A DNA stretch of 64,000 nucleotides from Purpureocillium takamizusanense (Eukaryota > Ascomycota > Sordariomycetes > Hypocreales > Ophiocordycipitaceae). The notes under the pieces are model-generated. The model saw nothing but the letters and a program-made list of their open reading frames with translations. It searched no databases and had not been told where the DNA came from. Position numbers and translations under genes: made by a program. The stretch lies in the NCBI RefSeq assembly GCF_022605165.1, contig NC_063074.1, positions 2,011,501-2,075,500 of the forward strand. Direction: 5' to 3'. Of this stretch, positions 22,327 to 34,759 are shown one piece after another (the first letter of the stretch is position 1; the number at the start of each line of letters is the position of its first letter).

Positions 22327-22920
22327 CAGGGCGGAGGACCACAGTCAAGGCGGCTGGGCGACTCAGGTGCGCATGACCGCAAACATGCCCTTGCAAGCTT
22401 GATGCTTGGAACGTGGCTCGAACGATGGATGCTCCGGGCGGCTCCGGATGGTGTGCGGCGTGACCTTTGAGGATGCAGCCTTCTTGCATGCAAGGAATGC
22501 CTTTGAGCAGCCCGTTGGACGCCCCGCCCTACTGCAGAAAGCTCCAACCCACCGCAAAGGGCCTACGACGCCTGGCGGGGCTCACCTGCAGCTTCAATCC
22601 TCCGCCGGCGCTGGCACATGCTGGCGGGCTCGGCCAAATGTCGGGTGAAGTGGGGGAAGGACAGGAGTTTTGAGGGACAGCTCCGGGAGCTACGTACTCC
22701 ACTAAAACAAACCACGACCCATGACCACCACCACCACCACCACCAGCCTTTCCTGTATTTATTCTCCGCCGGCTCCCAAAATCCTCCACTGCCCGTCCTT
22801 CCTCTCCCGCCCTCCTCCCTCTCCCCTCAACCCCATTGCCGCTGTGCATCGCCTCCCTCCGGCCCGCACGCGCCGCGCACACATAATGCTGGCCCCCTGC
22901 GCAGCGCATTCTTCGCAGCC
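22327..22920. promoter_or_regulatory. Shared divergent region GPN2 / NTE1
   Basis: 594 bases between start codons. Near 22721-22745 there is a CAC/CCA trinucleotide run, then a long CT-rich stretch to the NTE1 ATG that looks like its 5' UTR. No gene seen; overlapping open frames are low-complexity. Confidence 0.5.
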
Positions 22921-25900
22921 ATGGCATCTGACATGGCATCGTCGGCCGCACGGCTCGCTGGCAGCGCTTCGCAAAGCCTTGCCCAGACCCTCGAGTCGCC
23001 GACCAGCGCGCTTGCCGGCCCGATGAGCTCGGAAACGGGCGTGGTGACTGCTGCTCAGGGCGCGTCAGGACTTCTTGGCTGGTTCGGCTTCCTTGGCTGG
23101 CTGTTGCTATCCATCATCAACCTCATCTCCACGATCCTTTACTGGGTCATCCGCATTGCCACGATCAATCTGCCAATGATTCTTTACGCCCTGTTCTCTA
23201 CGAGCTGGACGGTGACCATGAACGCCACGACGCTGTATGTCTTCACCGTTACACACACTTGAAGTACTCGCGCTCACAGGCCGCCTAGGATGCTCATCGT
23301 CGTGGGCATCGTCTCCGCCGTGAGCTGGGTCGTGCGCTACCGCATCCTCAACATGTACTCGCGCCTCCCGCCCGAGCCCCAGCGCAAGGAACCCGAGATC
23401 GACCTTTTTCCTGATACCCACGAGGAGGGTATCAAGTCCGGTCTCTCGAGCTACCTAGACGAGTTCCTCAGTGCCATCAAGATCTTTGGCTACCTTGAGA
23501 GGCCCGTTTTCCACGAGCTTACCCGGAGCATGCAGACTCGGAAGCTAATTGCCGGGGAGACAATCAATCTCGAGGAAGAAAAGGGCTTCTGCATTGTCGT
23601 AGATGGCCTCGTCCAGATCTTCGTCAAGTCTGGCCGTGACCCGCGAGCTCCCTTCCGCAGCCACCGCCATCCGTATACGCACTCGTCCGATGATGAGGAG
23701 CATGTCCCCAATCAGCAGCGCTACCAGCTTTTGACCGAGGTTCGCAACGGAGCGCCCATGTCGTCACTGTTTTCCATCATGTCCCTGTTCACGGAAGACG
23801 TGAATCTTCAACATGGCGAGGACGATTCACCACGACGAGGATCCTCATCTCAACGTCCCCGCCACGACGTTGCGCCGAGAGAGGCGCCGGCGGCGGCTCG
23901 AGCTCCTCTGGTACCCGTGTCCATGCCGAATACGCCGCATCTGGACGCGAGTGCTGGCCACCCGAGCATCAGGCCCGGAGATGCGGCTCAGCTCCAAGCC
24001 GGTTTCAATGGGCCCACGGCCAGGATCCCGCCAATGTCTCTCGACTCGTCAGGCCTTTCGGCGCAGCAGGCAGCAAGAAGACCCGGCCCGCCGCGCAGGA
24101 TGACCTCCAGTTCTGCACACCCGGACATCATCGCTCGCGCCACAGTTGACACAACCATTGCCATCATTCCAGCCAGCGCGTTTCGTCGTCTCATCCGCAT
24201 CTATCCCAAGGCTACGGCACACATTGTACACGTCATTCTCTCTCGCTTCCAAAGAGTTACGCTGTCGCACGCGTTCAACTATCTGGGCCTCACCAGCGAG
24301 GTCTTGCAGACCGAAAAGTGCATGATCAAATACACCGTTTGTCAGCTCCCCAACATGCTACGTGGAGATCCTTTGATGCGGCTCAAGGAGAAATTCAATC
24401 GCGAGCGTGAGAAGAACACGGGCGACCAAGAGACCAAGGGCATTGCGCTGCACAACGCCGGCGCCGCACGTCGACGCCGCTCCAGCAGCACTACCTTGCG
24501 AAAAGAGGCCGCGCTTCTGTCCATGGCCAAGCAGCGGCCGACTTCAATGTCTGACAGCCCGCTTTCGCCCACTCACGAGCATGCATCTCAGCACCGACCA
24601 AACCCGGGCGACTTGGCGAATTCCCACCTTGCACGGCCCGTCGGTCGTACGGCCACTGCCGGAGCGGCCCTGCTTTCGTCGCTAGAGACGGCAAGGAAGG
24701 ATTCTCAGAGCCCCCTGGACCAGAGGTCGTTCAACCCATTTGATTCCCAGAGGCATGCACGGATCTCCATGGACCCTCGTGAGTCAGTGGACGAGGATAA
24801 TATCTTTAGAACCTCCATTCTTGAGTCTATGTTCAAGTCCCTGGGCCTAGATGGTGGTGGTACGCCTTCAGGAGAGCCCGAACCCGTCGAGGGATCCCCT
24901 CGACTGGCTACCGTGGACCAAAGACGACATCGCCCATTTCACGCGAACAACGCGTTCGGTTTCATGGGGCCGTTCGACGGCTCGGCCGACGGTGAAACCG
25001 AGTCCTTGACCTCTGGCGGTATGACGATCCATACTCCGCCAAACGCTCAGATCCTCTCTCATGAGATGAGAGATGAAGTGGAAATCGTCTTCTTCCCAAA
25101 AGGGTCCGTCCTCGTGGAACAGGGCGAGCGTAACCCCGGATTGTACTACGTGATTGACGGGTTCTTGGACATTGGCACAAGCACCACCGGCACCCAGGGG
25201 TCCCAGAACATCTTCCAGACGTCCAGCTCCGATCCAGTTGGATCTCAGTCCTTCGCCTCAGCCATACAGAACAATGAAAGCGAGGGCGCTGAACGCTGGC
25301 CAGACTCGCAAAAGACGTCGCCCAGCCGCCGAACCGTCGCACTGGTGAAGCCTGGCGGCCTGGCCGGCTACATCGGCAGCGTATCTTCATACCGCTCCTT
25401 CATTGACGTCGTTGCCAAGACTGACGTCTACGTTGGATTTTTGCCGCGCGCATCGCTGGAGAGAATTGTCGACCGATATCCCATCGTTCTTCTCACCATG
25501 GCAAAACGGTTGACCAACATTCTGCCGCGGCTCATACTGCACATTGACTTCGCTCTGGAATGGGTCCAAGTCAATGCAGGCCAAGTCATTTACCACAATG
25601 GCGACGAAAGCGAGGCCATATACGTTGTCCTGAACGGCCGCCTGCGACTCGTGGAAGACAGGAAAGACGGCGGAATGGCTGCTTTGGCGGAGTACGGCCA
25701 AGGCGAGAGCGTCGGCGAGCTAGAGGTTCTTACTGAGACCGCTCGCACGGGGACTTTACATGCTATTCGCGACACAGAGCTTGTCAAGTTCCCGCGAACG
25801 TTGTTCAACAGCCTGGCCCAGGAGCATCCCAACATCACGATCAAGATCTCCAAGATCATTGCGTCAAGAATGAGGGCGGTAGTGGATGACCCAACCAATA

Positions 25901-27736
25901 ACGGTGGCAAGGCTGCAGGCTCCGGTGCCGTGAACAACCAAAGGAAGTCGACGATGAATTTGCGCACCGTCGCCATTCTCCCGGTCACCGCTGGCGTGCC
26001 TGTTGTTGAGTTTGGAAACCGCTTGATGAACGCCCTGGCACAAGTCGGTCCTCCAAATGGTGCCACGTCGTTGAATCAGGCTGCTATCCTCAATCACTTG
26101 GGTAAACATGCTTTCAACAAGATGGGCAAGCTCAGATTGTCGCAATATCTGGCGGACTTGGAGGAGAAGTATTCGCTTGTCGTCTACGTCGCAGGTAAGC
26201 GCCCCTCACCAGCTCATGCCCGAATGTTTAGTATGATGAGAAATCTTTTCAACCAAAGGCACTGCCGCTGATGGTTTTGTAAACTCTAATTTTTTCCTGA
26301 TCTTGACCTGTTTCTACTTATTGTTGCTGCTTATCAGATGCGGCGAATGGTGTGCTAACAGCAACCCTATAGACACCAATGTTAATTCGCCGTGGACACA
26401 AACATGCATCACTCAAGCCGACAGCATTTTGCTAGTAGGAGTAGCAGAAGGTTCCCCCGAAATCGGAGAATACGAGCGATTCATGCTCGGAATGAAGTCG
26501 ACGGCTCGCAAGATGCTTGTCCTCCTCCACACTGAACGGTTCTCTAGGTCAGGCCTGACGAGGTCCTGGCTTAGAAATCGCATGTGGATCAATGGAGGGC
26601 ACTATCATATTCAGATGCCCTTTAACACGACTGCGTTGCCGGTCCATCCGCCTTCCAAGAAGCTAGGTCAAGCTCTCAAGGAAAGGGTGCAAGTCTTGCA
26701 AGCCGAGATTCAGAAGTACACCTCTAGGAAGGTTCACCATACGCCTTACTACTCGCCAGACAGCCCGTACAAGAGTGACTTCCACCGGCTCGCGCGGAGG
26801 TTATGTGGCAAGTCCATCGGGCTTGTGCTTGGCGGAGGTGGTGCGCGCGGCATGAGCCAGATTGGCATCATACGTGCTCTGGAGGAGGCCGGCATCCCAA
26901 TTGACCTGATCGGAGGCACCTCGATTGGTGCCTTTGTCGGTGCGCTGTACGCGCGTCACGCTGATGTTGTGCCCATGTTTGGCTTTGCGAAGAAGTTTGC
27001 AGGCCGCATGGCCAGCTTGTGGCGGTTCGCGCTAGACCTGACGTATCCGTCAGCTTCATACACCACTGGGCACGAGTTCAACCGCGGCATTTTTAAGACG
27101 TTTGGCAACACGCAGATTGAAGACTTCTGGCTGGAGTATTATTGCAACACGACCAACATCAGCAAGAGCCGAGCAGAGTTTCATACAAGCGGCTATGCAT
27201 GGCGATACATCAGGGCGTCCATGTCCTTGGCTGGCCTGCTTCCCCCGCTCTGTGACGAAGGCAGCATGCTTTTGGATGGCGGCTACGTGGACAATTTGAC
27301 GGTGTCCCACATGAGGGGCCTCGGCGTGGAGACAATTTTCGCCATTGACGTCGGCGCTTTGGACGACGACACGCCACAGAGTTATGGCGACTCTTTGTCG
27401 GGAATGTGGGCGTTCTTTAATCGATGGAACCCATTCTCGTCGCATCCCAACCCACCAACGCTGGCAGAGATCCAAGGCCGCCTAGCATATGTGTCAAGCG
27501 TGGACGCGCTAGAGCGGGCCAAGACCATGTCCGGGTGCATCTACATGCGCCCGCCGGTGGATGACTACGGGACACTCGACTTCCACAAGTACGATGAGCT
27601 GTACCAGATGGGCTACAGGTTTGGGAAAGAATTCCTGCAGAAACTGCGGGATGAAGGCGCGCTTCCGCTGGTGGAGGAACCAGGGACGAAGGGGTCGATG
27701 CGAAGAACCAAGGCACCGAGGCGTGCGAGTATCTAG
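22921..27736 (+). CDS. NTE1: Lysophospholipase NTE1 (patatin-like, cyclic-nucleotide-binding-fold)
   Basis: Exons 22921-23234, 23289-26194 and 26373-27736; 1527 residues. NTE1 is an ER-bound phospholipase B that deacylates phosphatidylcholine to glycerophosphocholine. Two N-terminal hydrophobic segments ([36 protein letters not shown]) anchor it. [15 protein letters not shown] follows, then cNMP-binding-like domains ([40 protein letters not shown]) separated by a long disordered part. The patatin domain has the oxyanion loop [11 protein letters not shown], the nucleophile GGTSIG (about S1257) and the catalytic Asp in LLDGGYVDN (about D1375). The 178-base second intron joins VYVAD to TNVNSPW. 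The first acceptor could alternatively be 11 bases upstream frame-compatibly only if PPR residues were inserted; I prefer CCTAG at 23288. Confidence 0.95.
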
Positions 27737-28370
27737 ACAGTCGGGCCTAGACGGTCGTGCGAGAATCAGAGCAAGCGTCTGCTGCTTTTGAGCCAGATTG
27801 ATGCATCACTTTGATAGAATGACGCGCCTTATGCAGCCACGAGGTTACGAATACAGATGCCCCTGATGAAACCCGTACAGATAGAGCGAGGATGAACACG
27901 TAGACGTCTCTTGCCACGACGCGATTCTGAAATTGACCCGACGACGTCTTCAATTCATGCATGGGCGCAGGGTCCGCGACTTCATCTTCGACGATGTCGT
28001 ATCGCTTGCCTGGCATGTTGCTTGTGAAGCGGTTGTTGGCGCTCTGCTTCATTAGGCGATCCAGCAAGCCCAGCGTGCATGCACTGTAGAACCGGGCGGG
28101 AAGCCCCGCGCACCCAGTCGGCCAGAGTGCCGCATTCCGCGCCAGCCCAGTGGAGCAACAACCTTCCTACCCCTTAAACTACATTCGTATCCCAACGGGA
28201 AGATACCCAGTGCCGGAGCCACCGGGCGCGTATCCTATTCCGTTGCCCAGTGCCCATGCTACGAACCAGCCAATTACTCTACGTACGAGGACCATCACCC
28301 TCGTTTTCGTGTGATCCCCGTTCCGCAAATTGCTTTCACTGCTCTCCCTCACTCCTCCGTGCCGTCATCC
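27737..28370. other. Intergenic between NTE1 and TMEM42-like gene
   Basis: 634 bases. The left half carries a minus-strand open frame listed separately. The right half has nothing recognisable beyond a probable promoter for the gene at 28371. Confidence 0.4.
27747..28052 (-). CDS. Possible small gene or orphan exon, unknown
   Basis: A minus-strand frame open from 28166 down to a stop at 27747; the first in-frame ATG (28052) gives 101 residues. The first about 58 residues (MKQSANNRFTSNMPGKRYD to VYVFILALS) have strongly C/G-ending codons, like coding DNA nearby, whereas the rest looks random and a GTACGG donor-like site lies right after LALS. A short hydrophobic segment is present. I do not recognise it. 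It could be a small gene with missed exons, a decayed fragment, or chance. It lies tail-to-tail with NTE1, 10 bases from that stop. Confidence 0.28.
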   Translation of the reverse strand: MKQSANNRFTSNMPGKRYDIVEDEVADPAPMHELKTSSGQFQNRVVARDVYVFILALSVRVSSGASVFVTSWLHKARHSIKVMHQSGSKAADACSDSRTTV

Positions 28371-28442
28371 ATGGTCCGCCAGCGCCGCGGCGGCCGTGCT
28401 GGAGCTGGTGACGAGCCCGCCATCACCACCACCACCACCACC

Positions 28443-28477
<35 letters not shown>

Positions 28478-29608
28478 GCCTGAGCATCACGACGCCGCCG
28501 CCGCCGCCGACAGCAGCAGCAGCAACAGCAGTAGACGACGCGACAAGGGCGTGGAGGAGGACGGTATGCCCGACGCGGAGCTCCGCGTGGGTGGCAGCCC
28601 CCTGCGGGGGCCGTCGTGGAGCGGTCGCACGCAATGGATGATGCTAGCCATCGCGAGCGGTGCCTGCGCGGCCTTTAACGGCGTCTTCGCCAAGCTGTGA
28701 GTTGCCCGTCCCTGGGTAGTTACGCCTCTCTCTTCCTCTTTCTCTCTGCTCTCGCGTGGACCTCCGTCGCTGTTGAAGAATTTTAAACTGACGACGTCGT
28801 GTGTGTGTCTCTCTCTCTTCGCGTAACAGAACCACCACTGGCCTGACCTCCAGCATCGCCAGCAGCATCGCGTCCTCCCTGGGCCTGTCCTCTGCGGAAA
28901 ACGTCGTCGAGGTCACCGTCCGTGGCGTACGGTCCCCCCCCCCGTCCCGAATCCCCTCCCTGCCCTCTGGCGATGAGGGACCGCGTGTCGCTGACCTCTG
29001 CTCCCGGCACATAGATCTTCTTCGCCCTGAACCTCACCTTCAACGGCGTTGTAAGTAGTAACACTTACCCTCCCCTCCCCACTCCACTCCGCCGGCATCT
29101 TTCTCGTCTCGCCATCTTCATCCGTTGTGTCTGGTGTTGTTGGCTTGCTCGTAAAGTCAGTCAGCTGACGCAAGAGCCTTTCCTTCTGACGCAGATGTGG
29201 ACTCTCTTCACCGCCGCGCTCGCCAAGGGCACGTCCACCACGCAAGTCTCCATCATCAACACGTCCACCAACTTCGTCCTCACCGCGCTCCTCGGCCTCG
29301 CCATCTTCTCCGAGGCCCTCCCGCCGCTGTGGTGGGCCGGCGCCGCCATGCTCGTCGCCGGCAATGTCATCGTCGGGCGCAAGGACGAGTCCAAGTCCCG
29401 GGAGGGCCGCCACCCCCCCGGCGGCGCCGCCGACAGCGCCTACAGCGATGGCGACGTCGACGTGGACGCTAGTGCTGTGCCGGCCGCGGGCCTTGTAGAG
29501 GCTGAGGCGCTGTTGCGAGGAGAGGAGGAGGGTGTATCTGCTAAGGAGCCAGTAGACGAAGACATGATAGACCTGGGCGATCTCTCAACCGAGGCGGACA
29601 GACGTTAG
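28371..29608 (+). CDS. TMEM42-like (EamA/drug-metabolite transporter superfamily) membrane protein
   Basis: Exons 28371-28696, 28830-28926, 29015-29050 and 29195-29608; 290 residues. A Thr/Ala-rich low-complexity N-terminus (about 20-60) precedes four hydrophobic segments: MMLAIASGACAAFNGVFAKL, IFFALNLTFNGVMWTLFTAAL, VSIINTSTNFVLTALLGLAI and LWWAGAAMLVAGNVIVG. This matches half of an EamA transporter, as in TMEM42. Exon 3 is only 36 bases and in phase 0 on both sides, so skipping would remove 12 residues of the second span without a frameshift. The C-terminal tail of about 75 residues is acidic. Function of TMEM42 proteins is unknown; a transporter or ER/Golgi role is inference. Tail-to-tail with the CLC gene, 100 bases apart. 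Confidence 0.8.
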
Positions 29609-29708
29609 CATATCTAGAGCCTGGCAGGCCGTTGTAGCACGATATCATAATATGGGTTTGGCTCCTATGGCCAGGAGCAGTCGCGGCAAGTTGTGTCATT
29701 ATGAAGGT

Positions 29709-32500
29709 CTATCGTCTGCTTTCCAGCTCGACCCCCCCTTCGTCGCCCACGTCTTCGTCCCCATCCAAAATCGCCCCGCCGACCCGGCCGCTGCCCGTGG
29801 CGTCCTCGAACTGGCCGCTAAGCCGTATCCTACCTCCCGACGCGCTCGATAGACGGCCCGAGACCCAGTTTCCGGCCCTACGAAGGACGCCCCAGAGCTG
29901 TTCCTGCCCCTCGAGGATCCGGTGGTCGTCCTTGGGGCTCTCCGCCGCCTCCACCTTGAACTGGTACCTGAGGCAGTCCTTGACCGTGACAAGGCCGCTG
30001 AGCTTCCCGTGGTACTCGACCAGGATGACGCGGGGCCCGATCTTGCGGAACAGCTCCAACACCGTCTCCAGGGGCAGCCGCGGGTGGGCCGTCACTGGGG
30101 TCGCGTCGACGTAGCGGCTGAAGTCCAGCGTCGTGGACGACATGGAGTCCGTGTTGACGGTCACGGTTGGCGTTACCGGCGTGACCGAGCTGAGGGCGGG
30201 CGGAGGCGCAAAGACGCACTTGCAAGTGCCGCTGATGGGCTGCTCTCGGCGCAGACGGTCAATGGCATACCGCAGCTCCGTTCGGCCAATGTAGCCCACC
30301 AGCGTCTTGGAGTTGGCGTCCTCGACAATGGGGAACCCCTGATATTTGTCGTCGGCCAACAGGAGCTCAATTTCCTCAAGGGTCATGCCGCTGACGGGCA
30401 GAGAGACCACCGAGGTCCTCATGACGTGTGACACGGGCACGCCAAAGTTATGCTCCTCCTTGTTGTCCAGAAAAGGGAAGCCGTTGAACCAGATCATGCG
30501 GTCCGCGATGCCCCCCTTGCCAAACAAGTCGCTGACGGCCTTTGTAACGCCGACGACGATCATGGTAGGCAAGATGTAGTCCAGCGCGCCCGTCAGCTCA
30601 AACATGATGACCACTACGGACACGGTGATGTGCATAATGCCGCTGAGCGCGGCTCCGGCGCCCAGGAAGGCGTACGTGCCTGGGGTGATGCACGGCTCGT
30701 CCGGCTTGCAAGCGGAAAAGAAGACGCTCTGCGGGTTCGCCTCGTGCATGGCCTGGACAATGATGCCGACGGTGCGCCCAAAAGAAGCCCCGATCGCCAT
30801 GGATGGCACGAAGATGCCCGCAGGGACTTTGCAGCCGTAGGAAATGATGACCAAAACAATCCTCAACACCGTGGCCAGAACGAGGGACACGACGTTCCAG
30901 AAGCGCTTGTTTGGCTCGCATAGCCCCTGGTAGTCTTCGGCGCCCTCACACTCGAGGAAGAGAATCTCCATGCTCTCCGTCATGTCAATGCGAAGGAAGA
31001 CGTTTGGGTAGGCGATGATGGCCGTTCCAGCAGCCAACAGCGTCGCCTCCAGAACGGCGTACTTGGACAGGTACTTTTTCCGAAAGGCCTGCGCGCGCAA
31101 GTTCCACTTCATGACAAAGGCGCCGTAGAGGCCGCCGAAGACGCCGATGATGATGTAGAAGAGTATCTCGAAGAAATGCCAGTCTCGGTCGTACTTGACC
31201 TGGAACATGACGAGCTGGCCAGTTCTGAAGGGATTCATGGCTGCGAGAACGGCTGTCGCGACCAGCGCGCAAAAGTAGCTGCGCCACATGGTCTTGAGGG
31301 GAAAGTGGTTGGACATTTCCTCGAGAGAGAAGAGCACGCCGCCTATGGGGCTGCCGAAGGCGACGGCCACGCCGGCGGCGGCGCAGGCGCTCAGGATCTC
31401 ACGCGTCTTGGATGCGTTGCTCCGGTACTTGGCGAACAGCCTCGAGATGACGTTGCCGGTGCACACGGCGTAGTGCACGCTGGGGCCTTCCTTTCCGACG
31501 GAGAGGCCCGAGGCGATGGCGAGGGGCAGGCAGACGGACTTGATCACCAGCGTCCAGAAGCCGAGGAAGCCCTTCATGACAAAGCCCGCGATGATGCACT
31601 TGATTTCGGAAATGCCCGAGCCCGCGGCGTAGGGGGCAAAGGACTTGACGAGGGTGGCTGCCGTGAAGGCAAAGACGGTCTGCAACAAACAGGTAGGTCA
31701 GAGCTGCGTGCGGCCGGTGGTGCAGCGATTCGGCAAGGAGGGGCAGGTCTCACGGCAAAGATGATGTAGATGATGTAGTTGAGCGGCCCGAAACCCGTCC
31801 ATCGATGCCATTGCGGACAGCCTTGGTATTGGGCGTCAGCAGTGCAACCCGCGACACGACGTTTGTCACCTGGAACGCTCACCGTTGTCCTCGCCCCAGC
31901 AGCAAAAGTTCTCGTTGAGGTAGAAGGCGGTCGTGCAGTATCCCATCTTGATGTCGGACAGCCACTCGGTGACAATGTTCAGGAAGGCCGCGTTCAGGCC
32001 AATGGCGGCGCCGATGATGGTGACGACGATCCAGCCCTGGGCGGCGTCGTACGAGGCCCAGAGTCGATATCGCCAGCCGGGCTGGCCGCGCTCGTACATG
32101 CCCGCCGCGCGTTTCCTGCGCGATTTGCGCCTCGCCTGCTCGCGCGCCGCATCTTGGACCCAGTCTGGTGGCAGCGTATGCGTCAGTCAACTTGGGGTTT
32201 CGTGGGTTTCGTGCCACACGCATCGATCGATCGGGGGAGTCGCCAACCTATCGTTGTAAAGTCCTTGAGAGCGGTCATGCTGGTTAGCACGCGGAACGTC
32301 GAGATGACGGCAGCCCTGCTCACCTCGTATCGTTTGATCTCGGCAATCTCTTCCTGGATCTGGCGCTCGGCGGGGGCAGACGCGCCGGCGCCGGCCTCGC
32401 CTTGCTCAGCCGTGGACGCGGCAAAGGACAGGCGCGATGCTATCGACGGCCGCCGGGCCCGGTGCGGGCTGCGGGCAAACGTCGTCGACTGTGAGTTCAT
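29709..32500 (-). CDS. CLC-type chloride/proton antiporter with CBS domains
   Basis: Exons (minus) 32500-32324, 32263-32248, 31821-31754, 31679-29709 and, third in order, 32164-31883; 837 residues. CLC exchangers carry chloride into acidifying organelles (yeast Gef1 in the late Golgi/prevacuole). DFTTIDWVQDA precedes the first helix. Signatures are GSGISEIK, GKEGPSVHYAV (gating Glu, about E245), FFEILFYIIIGVFGGLYG (proton Glu, about E352) and GIFVPSMAIGASFGR. Both glutamates are present, so it should be an exchanger, not a channel. Two CBS domains follow (about 590-790; TLEEIELLLADDKYQGFPIV and TPVTAHPRLPLETVLELF). The second exon is 16 bases long and encodes DFTTI; it is needed to keep the frame. 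Divergent from the histone-fold gene. Confidence 0.93.
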
Positions 32501-33474
32501 GGCTCCGGCCGGCAGACCATGGCGGCATGCGGTACGCGCGCGAGTCGCTGTGGTCGTGCGGTGTCGTCGTGATGTCTTGGGGTGTCGACTGCGTGTGGGA
32601 TTGGTGATGGTGTCGCAATGCAGACTGCAATGCAGACTGCCCGGGCTGTGTTGTGTACAAGCTACTCGCACCGCTACAATGGAAGTGCTGAAGTACAGGT
32701 AACCCGCCGCGCCTCTTGGAGCTGGTACGTACAGTGGAGGCTGCCCGACTCCGGCAGTGCTTCTAAGCCCGGGTTCTAGTACCAGTGGAGTGGTGAGCCA
32801 AGCGACTGGCCCTGCGGCAACTACCATGTACTATACGTACCTGCGCCCAGCGGGTACCCAGGCGTGCTGCGTTGCCCACAATTGAAACCTTGTGGCAGCT
32901 GCTGCCCCAAAACTGGCAGGGGAGTCGCGTTTAGTGGTTGCATCGAGTCCGCGGCTCCAACCTCAAGCGCGTCAAAGCATCACGCATCCGACTCTTCAAC
33001 TCCTCAAGCATCCAACCGCCGAATTCGCCTCACGCAACCCCCTGCCTCGATCATCTCCCCCATCTTATCAGCATCCGCAGGCCCCTACCTTGACTGGACA
33101 GGAAACCTTCCCGCAGCGCACCCGCGCCACTGCCTCTCGGTCTTGATATATCCAAAGAAGGGACCGGCGGACGGACGGCTCAGTTGATCCGGGCGCCTCA
33201 TTGTCTTCCTGCCACGGTATCGCTTCACTTCACGAATATTCATCCTACTTACACGCCGACTCGACGCCAGCGGGGGTTTTGAGACTGTCGTCAAACCGGG
33301 AATCGTACAAGTAAGTTAAACATCTGCTGCTTCGTTGGGAAACGGCAGCCAGCCGCCGAGGCGAAGAACGGATTGTTCATATTCTCGGCTGTGGCTTTTT
33401 GCACAGTATCCTGACAAAAGGCCTATCCAGACGGCCACCGCAGCCACCACATCCACCGTGTCCTGAGTCTCACC
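32501..33474. promoter_or_regulatory. Divergent region between CLC and histone-fold genes
   Basis: 974 bases between two start codons. Contains a direct repeat AATGCAGACTGC (two copies, about 32616-32640). Open frames such as 32864-33187 look random. No gene supported. Confidence 0.45.
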
Positions 33475-34329
33475 ATGCCTTACAACACCACCGCCATCCC
33501 TCCGAGAAAGGAGCCCACCGGACAGACTCAGCTCCCCCGTAAGGCCCTACGCGCCGCACCTGTGATACCATCTCGCCGCTAACGCATCCTCCCCCCCTCT
33601 CCCCCTGGCAGTTTCTCGAGTAAAGAAGATCATTGCTCAAGACCGCGACGTCGTCCAGTGTTCCAACAACGCCGCCTTTGTAATCACCTGCGCGACTGTA
33701 CGACCCCCCTCCCCCCCCCCCCCAAGCCCCCCCGGCTCGCAGAGGCGGACACCGCGCTGATGCTGTCGCAGGAGATGTTTATTCAACACCTCGCTGAGGC
33801 AGCCCTCAATCAAGCCAAGACGGAGCGCAAGCCCCGTCGCAACATACAGTACAAGGACGTTGGTGTGTCTCCGTCTCCATCCTATCTCCCGACTCACCAT
33901 GGCTTCTCATCGCCGGTGGGCACCAGCTCATATTCCCGTTTCTTCCCGCTGACGCCTCACGCCGCAGCCAACGCCGTGGCGCACCAGGACAACCTCGAGT
34001 TCCTAGAGGACGTCGCCCCCAAGACCATCCCCTTCAAAAAGGTCTCGGCGGCCTCGCGGGAGGCTCAAGCCCGCATGCGTGGTGACAAGACGGCCCCTGC
34101 CGCCGCCGACAACGGCACCCACCGCCGGCGCTCTAACCCGCATGCCAACGGCTTGGCCGCCGTGAACGGCAATGGAAGCGCACGCGGCCTCGGCACAGCC
34201 TTTAGCGTGGCGCTGCGCGACGACAGAGCTTCGGCACAAGCAGATGACCCCAATGAGCAGTTGGAGTTGGAGATGCGGCAGGCGGCTGGCGCGAGAGCCC
34301 GCGACGGGGACGTACATATGTCGGGGTAG
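33475..34329 (+). CDS. Histone-fold protein, CHRAC/DNA polymerase epsilon (Dpb3-like) type
   Basis: Exons 33475-33538, 33612-33697, 33772-33862 and 33968-34329; 200 residues. Residues of about 21-100 are a CBF/NF-Y-type histone fold: LPLSRVKKIIAQDRDV, FVITCATEMFIQHLAEAAL, NIQYKDVANAVAHQDNLEFL. LPLSR, the ATE(M/L)F block and EFLxDVxPKTIP fit CHRAC15/Dpb3 better than NF-YC or NC2 alpha. Such subunits pair with a Dpb4-like partner in DNA polymerase epsilon and ISWI remodelling complexes. The C-terminal half (about 110-200) is disordered and Ala/Arg/Asn-rich, ending GDVHMSG. All three junctions rebuild conserved words. The choice between polymerase and remodeller subunit cannot be made from sequence. 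Confidence 0.85.
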
Positions 34330-34759
34330 GAACCGGAGTCGGGGAGGGCCGGTGGGAGATGATTGCTCAACTCAGTCACATCATGCGTCGGTCGCATCGA
34401 CTGTCGGCGCTGAACCAGAGCAGTCGATGGAAGCAGCATTTCGGAACGGCAGAAGTTTCGTGGGATTCTTCAGGGGCCTGCGCTGTCAGAAGGCGGCACA
34501 TCTGGTGCCACAAGACCCCCCGACAGCAAATCAAAGAGTTTAGAATATCAAGTGCCGTTTTCCGTAGCTGTCACTATGTAATCGCACCAGCAGTTTCTTC
34601 CACTGGTAGAAGTCGGTGACGTGATCGGATCAATCCCCTCCTGATCCAGACCCTTTTATAGTCGTGAAAGCCATACCATAATCCCTGACCACGCCGAGCG
34701 TGAAAAAACAGTCATCGCCAAGTGCTCGCCGTCACGGCGAAAGGTCCCGTCCGGGCCTG
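34330..34759. other. Intergenic between convergent histone-fold and LEA1 genes
   Basis: 430 bases of shared 3' flank; nothing recognised. Confidence 0.5.

Noticed and set aside
24478..24700. Other-frame open stretches inside NTE1 and VPS15
   Set aside because: Shadows of strongly biased codons in real genes.
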